From NCBI RefSeq assembly GCF_964355755.1, contig NC_092676.1:9346288-9406287 (forward strand): a DNA stretch of 60,000 nt, given 5' to 3'. This stretch comes from Antedon mediterranea (taxonomy: Eukaryota; Echinodermata; Crinoidea; Comatulida; Antedonidae). Shown here piece by piece: positions 54,801 through 60,000 of the stretch. The translations under genes were made by a program, and so were the position numbers. A model generated the notes under the pieces. The model was not told the origin of the DNA. It worked only from the letters and a program-made list of their open reading frames with translations, and ran no database searches. Position 1 is the first letter of the stretch. The number at the start of each line of letters is the position of its first letter.

Positions 54801-55804
54801 TGTGTGTTCTTAAATTCAGGTGGCGTCAATATTTAAACAAAACAGCCTGGGTGTTGACATGACAGTAACGTTTATCAAGTTGGTCATCATTAAACAAGAA
54901 AGTGTAAGTAAAAATAAACGTCCTTATACAATTGAAATAGTAGTAATTCGGTTACTATAACGTATAACGTATTGTCCCCGAAAAACAAGAAAAATTAAGA
55001 TTAATAAAATCAGGCCATTTTGTAGCTTTAATAAAGTTAATCACTTCTGCAGAAAAAAAAAGAAAAAAATGTTTTCACTTATAAAATGACAAAACAAACG
55101 GTTAAATTCAACTAAAAACCAATTTGACTACTTTTTGCTTAAAATTAATTTTTTTTCAGGTAAACATTTTTTTTTCCATTTAATTTTTGGTCAAAGTTAA
55201 TAACTATGATGAGAACATTAAAATGACATAGTTTTTAAATATTTTAGATATTTTATACTATTTGAAATCTTTAAAAACTACCAAGACAGATTTAATTCCA
55301 CAAATAACAACTTAAGTTAATGTTTATCTTGTTTTGTCTTCTCGTTCACAAATAGCATTGTTTTTTGTTCACATTTTAAACGAAACTCTTCAGTTTCGAA
55401 TTTTGATTTTCAACGGTAGGTTAGTAAAAAATTTCTAAATATTGTGTGGTCCATACAGATTAAAAAAATATTTAAAAAAAATGATAAACATACTTATACA
55501 TAAGGATAACATAATTCAGAATGGTTTTCAATATAATCCTGTTTAAAACTATAACACCTTAACTAAAAAGGAGACGCTAAACTATAGAACAATGAGGGTC
55601 AACACACAAATGTTTTTTGGATCGAAAAAACCCTAAATTATTTAGAATACACAAGATTTATTAACTGTTATAGTATGGACCTAATTTGGTAGCAGACGAA
55701 AATGGATTAGAAGCCGGAGGTGCCATAAAACAATTTTCCGAATGGCAACTTAATGAAGAACAACACAAATTATTTAACCCGGATCTTGCTGTAATTGTTA
55801 CAAG
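48820..55804 (+). CDS. ADAMTS-B: ADAMTS-family metalloprotease, N-terminal part (8 exons)
   Basis: Exons 48820-48891, 51995-52055, 52255-52386, 52685-52830, 53271-53502, 53679-53797, 54820-54903 and 55674-55804 splice in phase. The product starts with a signal peptide (ATTALVLIATFVLVV), then a prodomain with CYYVGSSANH, LAAVSTCNGL, furin-type sites (HQRKRS, RYKRK) and a candidate cysteine switch (KQTCGVTK). The protease domain follows: KNLEVLLTADYTMFRQYGED, YLIVIMNVVASIFKQNSLGV and WQLNEEQHKLFNPDLAVIVT. The zinc-binding HExxH exon is beyond the window. It would be secreted and activated by proprotein convertases. An Asn/Ser-for-Cys change is noted at IKQFSEWQ. Confidence 0.9.
48892..49820. 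other. ADAMTS-B intron 1, first part: nothing seen
   Basis: AT-rich, no exon or element ends recognised before the GACA-type repeat at 49826. Confidence 0.5.
49826..50400 (+). mobile_element. Second copy of the GACA/GGTC-bordered repeat
   Basis: ACGCGTGGAACGCGACTCTA, CAGTTCACTATCGGTCGGTC and about 470 bp beyond match the reverse complement of 8500-9200 (for example TTTTCACGGTGCGCAATC). It is shorter in the microsatellite part. A further GGTC array with TAAACACTAAC lies at 51100-51140. Confidence 0.6.
50637..50866 (-). mobile_element. tRNA-derived SINE
   Basis: - strand head: GATAGCCGAGTGGTTAGGAC (box A), CTTGATTGTCATACAG, CCCGGGTTCAATTCCCG (box B and T arm). Body AATGAGTACCTGGTTGAAAA and a GAGCTCATAACAGCTCATTC inverted repeat follow. 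Confidence 0.75.
51100..51310 (-). repeat. GGTC array and fragment related to the 5.44-kb element
   Basis: A (GGTC)n array at 51103-51132 is followed by sequence whose complement at 51195-51305 matches 32580-32690 (GATAAGAATGACGTAGGTTA, ATTTGGCTATATGG, GGTATGTAAATAT), a left subterminal part of the 5.44-kb element. Confidence 0.6.
51311..51994. other. ADAMTS-B intron 1, last part: nothing seen
   Basis: AT-rich; ends in the acceptor of exon 2. Confidence 0.5.
51995..52055 (+). CDS. ADAMTS-B exon 2: prodomain start
   Basis: Acceptor ACAG, IEDLTKDELFHYFGTMEHSQ, donor GTACTG, phase 1. Confidence 0.78.
52255..52386 (+). CDS. ADAMTS-B exon 3: prodomain
   Basis: SGYDITSITRRDTGINKRSV and FNALGENFHLNLQLNL, the 'F.L.L..N' strand of ADAMTS prodomains. 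Donor GTAAGT, phase 1. Confidence 0.85.
52685..52830 (+). CDS. ADAMTS-B exon 4: prodomain
   Basis: DCYYVGSSANHNDSLAAVST and CNGL match the prodomain signature 'C.Y.G......S.AA.S.C.GL'. Donor GTACGT, phase 0. Confidence 0.92.
53271..53502 (+). CDS. ADAMTS-B exon 5: prodomain end with furin sites
   Basis: EGMVNTAEKSYFIKPLRP, HQRKRS, HVPKQTCGVTK and RYKRKTIERVTRD. The paired basic motifs are convertase-site candidates, and the lone Cys fits a cysteine switch. An inverted relic is at 38818-38935. Confidence 0.9.
53550..53640 (+). repeat. Weak tRNA-like fragment in ADAMTS-B intron 5
   Basis: AGTTCAAATCCAACC resembles a box B and is followed by T- and A-rich sequence; the box A side is poor. Possibly a decayed SINE head. 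Confidence 0.3.
53679..53797 (+). CDS. ADAMTS-B exon 6: protease domain start
   Basis: KNLEVLLTADYTMFRQYGED and ELKEYLIVIMNV match the first strand and helix of the ADAMTS catalytic domain ('ETL.VAD..M...HG..L..Y.L.IMN'). Phase 0 donor GTAAGT. Confidence 0.92.
53798..54819. other. ADAMTS-B intron 6: no feature seen
   Basis: AT-rich. An open frame at 54302-54541 has low-complexity aromatic composition and no family resemblance. Confidence 0.5.
54820..54903 (+). CDS. ADAMTS-B exon 7: protease domain
   Basis: VASIFKQNSLGVDMTVTFIK and LVIIKQES match 'VA.L..D.S.G..I...V.RL..L'. 28 codons, donor GTAAGT. Confidence 0.9.
54904..55673. other. ADAMTS-B intron 7: no feature seen
   Basis: Strongly AT-rich; ends in the acceptor of exon 8. 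Confidence 0.5.
55674..55804 (+). CDS. ADAMTS-B exon 8: protease domain
   Basis: AGGAIKQFSEWQLNEEQHKL and FNPDLAVIVT correspond to 'L..FC.WQ........D.A.L.TR'. The usual Cys after Phe is Ser here. Ends in phase 2 with donor GTAGTA; the next exon, with the zinc site, is not in the window. Confidence 0.88.
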
Positions 55805-57005
55805 GTAGTATATTCTACGATTTATTATTCTTGTAATTGTGGTCACATGACGGCCCTACTAGTACTACTAGTTTGACAGGGGCTAGACCTAGCTAGGTTA
55901 ACAGCAGGGCTAGACCATTACCATGCTTTTGAGTTTTCCATTTTTAGAAATATCCAAAACTGCGGGCCTTGACAAATTTCTGATTGACAAAATAAGAAAA
56001 ATAGGCCACTTTGCATGTTTTGACACATTATGCTTAAAACCGAATATCAACAGCTTTGGGTGGGTCTCCGATTAAAGCCGGCTTTATCAGATAGACGGTC
56101 TTATTAAATCCACCCCTGTTAGACCATTGCTATAAAACAGTCTTAGCTAAGACTGCGTACAGCAAACAAAATTAAATTAGGGCGTACTTTCCGCGTAGAA
56201 TACCAAATAAGGTAATGTTCGTCACGCTTGCTAAATTCACAATCTACGCGAGAAAATCTATTCTAGGCCTTATAAGTATAAGATCACCGTTATTATTTGA
56301 TGTAACACTTAAAAGTCGTTCGATTGGTTGTCTTTCACGATCAATAATACGTATAATCAACAAAAAGAGAGGTTTAAGACTGTTTTAGATCCTTCGGGTA
56401 GGCTTACAGGTTAGGCCGCGGTATAGCAATAGTCTATAATAAAGACTACTTGCTAAGTCAGGAATTATAGCTGGCTAAGCGCTAAGACCGTTTATAGACC
56501 GCATAGCAATCCGCCCCTGGTATCTATTAGCAAAATAAATCAATAAATAAATACCAACCGACCCTGTTTGTCAATCTTTACAATACGAAACAGAAATGAA
56601 CATTGTTGGGTTAAACAAGTCAACTACAGTATTTGCTTTTTTACACTGGCTATTGTTACATCTGGTACGATCAGAAAGTAATATAGGCCTAAGTGTATTA
56701 ATGATTTTAAACTTCGTGATTTAAAAAAACAAACATATGTTGAGCAGTTTAAATCCCATTCAAAATTAAAGTATTTTCAATTATTATTAATTAATCATTT
56801 ATTAAATACACCCTATTAGTCTACAGATAGGAAACGTAAAAGAGTTACAAACAAAATTTCGTTTAGGCGTTCTAGATAGAAAAGGATAGATAGAACAAAG
56901 CTCAACACCAATAACGTTTTTTTAAAGTTTGTAATTGAAGTTTTAATAGAAGATGAAATTCATTTATGTGTCCTTTCTATAGAAATATCAGAGCCAAAGT
57001 TTAAT
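55805..57005. other. ADAMTS-B intron 8, before LINE-C: no exon seen
   Basis: Searched by eye for the zinc-binding exon (HELGH-like) on the + strand and not found. The sequence is unremarkable. Confidence 0.5.
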
Positions 57006-57112
57006 GTTTTATTTATTTTATTTTATTTCAACCACATCCAACAGTAAAAAATCGCCAATAATTACAGTTTACCTTAAAACTCTTTAGATACAAATATAGA
57101 ATTAAAAGCACA

Positions 57113-57739
57113 TTAAAAAACAAAACATGAAACATACAAAATGGCAAACTTAAATCGATTTAAGAACTTTAGACTTAAATATGGACAAAGTGTCAAAAAA
57201 ATATCGATAGTCTTATCTTTAATAGAAATTGAATTAAAAAGCTTGGATAATATTTGAACAAAACCATTTTTGGTATCGTTGACTCGACAACGGGCAAGGG
57301 AAAATAATTCGGTGTTGCGAGAGTTTAGTCGATTAATTTTGAGAGAAAAAAATGATAAAATATTACATTTAAAAAGGGAGTTGAGGCATTTAAAAAGAAA
57401 TACCAAATCGAAAAAGCTTCTCCGAGTATGAAGTGAGGGAAGATGAATTAAAAGACCAGTATTCTTGTGGTTAATAAAGTAAATAAATTTGGATTGAACC
57501 CGTTCGATATTAATACGATTTGATTGGGAGATCGAAATAGAATTGTAAATTGTTGATGAAAAAATAGGTCGGACAAGAGAGATATAAAGTTTTAGTTTAG
57601 TAACACTATCGATATGTTTACAGTGACGCCAAAGCATACCTAACATTCTATTACCCTTAGCAACAATATGATCAACATGTTTATTAAAGTTAAGTTTCGA
57701 ATCAATATAAATGCCAAGATCCTTTTGAAAGTTAATCAA
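57113..57739 (-). pseudogene. LINE-C C-terminal region
   Basis: KDLGIYIDSKLNFNKHVD, GMLWRHCKHIDSVTKLKLYI and LPSLHTRRSFFDLVFLFKCL are the post-RT motifs of CR1/Jockey-group proteins; 208 codons open to the stop at 57113. Confidence 0.85.
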
Positions 57740-58327
57740 AATTAATAATTTGTTTTTTAAGCGATAAAGTAAGAATCTGACACGGATTTAAGAACATTGT
57801 CCAATTGCATAGCCTAACAAGATCTTGTTGAATAAGAAGAGAATCATTAGGCCTAATAGTATTAACTATCCGATACAATTTAATATCGTCCGCAAAAATG
57901 AGGCATTGAGAATGTACAAACATTTCGGAAACATCATTGACAAACATAGAGAAGAGCAAAGGTCCCAATATGGAACCCTGCGGAAATCCGGATGTAACGG
58001 CCAACCACGTAGATGTACAGCCATTAAAGTTAACACGTTGGAAACGATTGTCAAGATAGTTACGAATCGAAATAAAAGAGGATCGCAAATGCCAAATTTT
58101 TTGACCTTGTAAACTAGCAGATCGTGACAAACTTTATCGAACGCTTTTGAATAGTCAGTGTAGACAATGTCACACTGATATGCAACTGATAGCATAGTAG
58201 CAAGATTGGTCTGACACGATCTGCCAGAGACAAAGCCATGTTGGACAGGAGAGAGAACGGGTGATATATGAGAAGAAATCTTATTATAAACAATTTTTTT
58301 TAAACTTTTAGAGAGAGTAGGAAGCAA
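57732..58327 (-). pseudogene. LINE-C reverse transcriptase
   Basis: Two overlapping frames: SPVQHGFVSGRSCQTNLATM and DIVYTDYSKAFDKVCHDLLV (catalytic Asp) in one, FPQGSILGPLLFSMFVNDVS and CLIFADDIKLYRIV (catalytic DD) in the other. A frameshift near 58100 separates them. Confidence 0.88.
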
Positions 58328-58559
58328 TGATATTGGACGAAAGTTCTCAATATTAGAACGAGAACCAGCTTTAAAAATGGGGCATACATTACAACGCTTC
58401 CAATCCGAAGGAAAAATACCAGAATTAAGAGAAAGTTTAAAAATAAACGCGAGGGGAAGAGAGAGAGAGGTTCAGTGCAAGATTTAAGGACTTTATTGCT
58501 TAATCTATCGCAGCCAGACGCTTTGTGAGGATTAATATTCTTAGTATTGCAACCTCATT

Positions 58560-58850
58560 AGAATTGACAGCGTGTGGCGCTGTGTGTTGGACGTTCGACT
58601 ACTGATCGTTAGACCGAGGTTCGAATCCAACTCTCGCCGCATTGTTTGTATCCTTAGGCAAGATACTTTACTTACGTTTGCCTCTAACCTGGTTAGATCA
58701 AGACACAACTTTGCGCTGATTACTAGCTGCATATATGGGAGTATGTTTCCATAGGTGTTTGATCAGGAAATGACTGGGGTAATAATTTTCAGCGCATTGA
58801 GAGCTTGCTTATATGCGCTATATAAGAATGAACTATTATTATTATTATTG
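58560..58850 (+). mobile_element. tRNA-derived SINE with Deu-type core
   Basis: GTGTGGCGCTGTGTGTTGGA, AGACCGAGGTTCGAATCC (box B), then TATCCTTAGGCAAGATACTT shared with the SINE at 9300. The tail is ATGCGCTATATAAGAATGAA and (TTA)n, as in V-SINE/Deu families mobilised by CR1/L2-type LINEs. It is inserted in LINE-C. Confidence 0.8.
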
Positions 58851-59296
58851 GGATATTCAGCAAGATCAGGAAAGGTAGAAATCTTAACATCATTAAATAC
58901 AGAGTTAAAAAATAAAGATGAGACAAAATTATAAAAAGCATCTAGACATCCATTGACATTATCAAAGGATATCCCAGGGTATACGATCAAAAATATTGCA
59001 CATATCAGGCCAGTTCGTTTTAGAAAAGTTAAAAATAGTTCTAAAGGTATGACTATCACAAGCACAGGAATCCAAATCAAACTTAATATGAAGGGACTAT
59101 ATTATATTTATTTATTAAGTAAATATTATTAAAACGAGTAGGCCTATTTGAAAAATTATATTGCGAGAGGTTAAAATGGTTAGGAATTTGATCAGAAAAA
59201 CAAACATTAATAGCAGAGTCGGATTTAAAAGTATGACTACCGTCGTCATTCTACTGAAATTGGGTAGGTTAAAATCACTGACTAGGCACGTGACAA

Positions 59297-59485
59297 TTAA
59301 GCCTTAGTGGATTCATATATAAGCTTAAGAGATTGATGATGAAGCTCCATGTGTTCAGCGTTGTTGTTTGATGGTCTATAGTGCAGTCTAACAATACACG
59401 TTTTTCTATAGTTCAATCCACATAGTTTCACTGCCAGCAAGTTCGTATTGAACCAGACTGGTTGACTTAAATCGATTGCTAACAA
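59297..59485 (-). pseudogene. LINE-C endonuclease fragment
   Basis: LLAVKLCGLNYRKTCIVRLH and YRPSNNNAEHME correspond to the 'LAVKV....C.YRPP' strand of EEP endonucleases; ends in a stop at 59297. Confidence 0.7.
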
Positions 59486-59585
59486 GAATCATCCTCCACC
59501 TCGCTTATTTATACGATCCAAACGGTATAACTTGTAACCCGAAAAGCTAAGTTCATAGTCATTAACGTAGATATTAAGCCATGTT

Positions 59586-59852
59586 TCACATAAGGCTACT
59601 ACATCGTACTTCCCATTGAGTAGATTCGCCCAGAACTGATCGGTAGTCATCCATTTTATATTTTACGCTACGCACGTTTAGAAAGTTAATCTTCACATCA
59701 TTGGGTCCCGGGTTTGTTTCCACGTCACCACAAAGAACGAGTTCACGTAAACAATCAACATGATTAGGATAGTACTGGCTCGGTTTGCCGATATTTCTGG
59801 ATTTACTCCTTATTTTATAAAACAACCATAGCAGGGTCAAGCTTGCAATCAT
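59586..59852 (-). pseudogene. LINE-C N-terminus: hydrophobic leader, 2A motif, endonuclease start
   Basis: ATG at 59852-59850. MIASLTLLWLFYKIRSKS is a short signal-like leader. It is followed by LRELVLCGDVETNPGP, a perfect 2A-type ribosome-skipping motif (D-V-E-x-N-P-G-P), then VKINFLNVRSVKYKMDDY, the start of the EEP endonuclease. 2A motifs at this position are known for non-LTR elements of sea urchin and lancelet; skipping would release the leader peptide from the polyprotein. The frame is lost after about 80 codons. Confidence 0.88.
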
Positions 59853-60000
59853 ATGATTTTAAAACAACAGACGTCAAGTACGAACAAAATATAGGAGACA
59901 AAGGCTTAAAACTGGAACGATAATCATAGTCTGAGTGTTGGTAAATGCACAAGACAATCAACAGTAAATTTATAAAAAAAGAAAACTTGCCTATAATTCC

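Larger units (their letters stand above)
57006..59950 (-). mobile_element. LINE-C: CR1-like retrotransposon with 2A motif
   Basis: - strand element from about 59950 to a (AAATAAAATA)n-like tail at 57006-57030. Order: leader plus 2A motif and endonuclease start (59852-59586), endonuclease (59485-59297), degraded middle, SINE insertion (58560-58850), RT (58327-57732) and C-terminus (57739-57113). Many stops and frame changes; 5' region well preserved. It lies in ADAMTS-B intron 8. Confidence 0.82.

Overview
The window is animal nuclear DNA: AT-rich, with small coding exons bounded by GT/AG splice sites, long introns and many nested transposable elements. The combination of ADAMTS-type secreted metalloproteases, an OTU/Rep/helicase/endonuclease Helentron, GIY-YIG Penelope elements, Deu-type SINEs and a 2A-bearing non-LTR element points to a marine deuterostome invertebrate. 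An echinoderm is most likely, but this is an inference from content and not an identification.

The host genes form a head-to-tail ADAMTS locus on the + strand. ADAMTS-A enters from the left and ends at 30159; the window holds its cysteine-rich, spacer, two thrombospondin and two CUB domains on eleven exons with matching splice phases. ADAMTS-B starts at 48820 with a TATA box, signal peptide, prodomain and the first part of the protease domain (eight exons to 55804), and runs out to the right. Between them lie remnants of a third, dead copy: a promoter plus first-exon stub at 31.50-31.60 kb, an inverted prodomain-exon piece at 38.82-38.93 kb, and two decayed CUB exons at 47.57-47.72 and 48.17-48.35 kb. 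A broken protein-kinase gene (39.35-41.65 kb) lies inside the dead copy.

Mobile DNA by region. 0.9-3.1 kb: two Helitron-like non-autonomous copies joined end to end. 7.4-26.75 kb: one 19.35-kb ADAMTS-A intron holding a CR1-like LINE (LINE-A). LINE-A is split by an 8.4-kb Helentron and by an L2-like LINE (LINE-B). LINE-B is itself split by a Harbinger-like element with TAA target duplications and by an RTE-like fragment with a 9-bp duplication. 28.57-28.62 kb: a complete hammerhead ribozyme motif on the - strand. 31.9-38.35 kb: an L2-like LINE (LINE-D) split by a 5.44-kb non-coding element with a 10-bp target duplication, long inverted arms, nested terminal hairpins and a 2.2-kb minisatellite core. 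40.5-41.5 kb: a 1-kb foldback element made of inverted minisatellite arms, inserted with an 8-bp duplication in the kinase gene. 43.4-46.26 kb: a Penelope-like element between direct repeats. 57.0-59.95 kb: LINE-C, whose N-terminus has a hydrophobic leader and a 2A motif. Several tRNA- or 5S-derived SINEs are scattered through the window.

Most long ORFs in the 34-36.7 kb region are artefacts of a roughly 30-bp repeat. The strongest structural evidence is that several insertions can be removed on paper, leaving one target-site copy, and the interrupted reading frame resumes in phase (LINE-B, LINE-D and the kinase).
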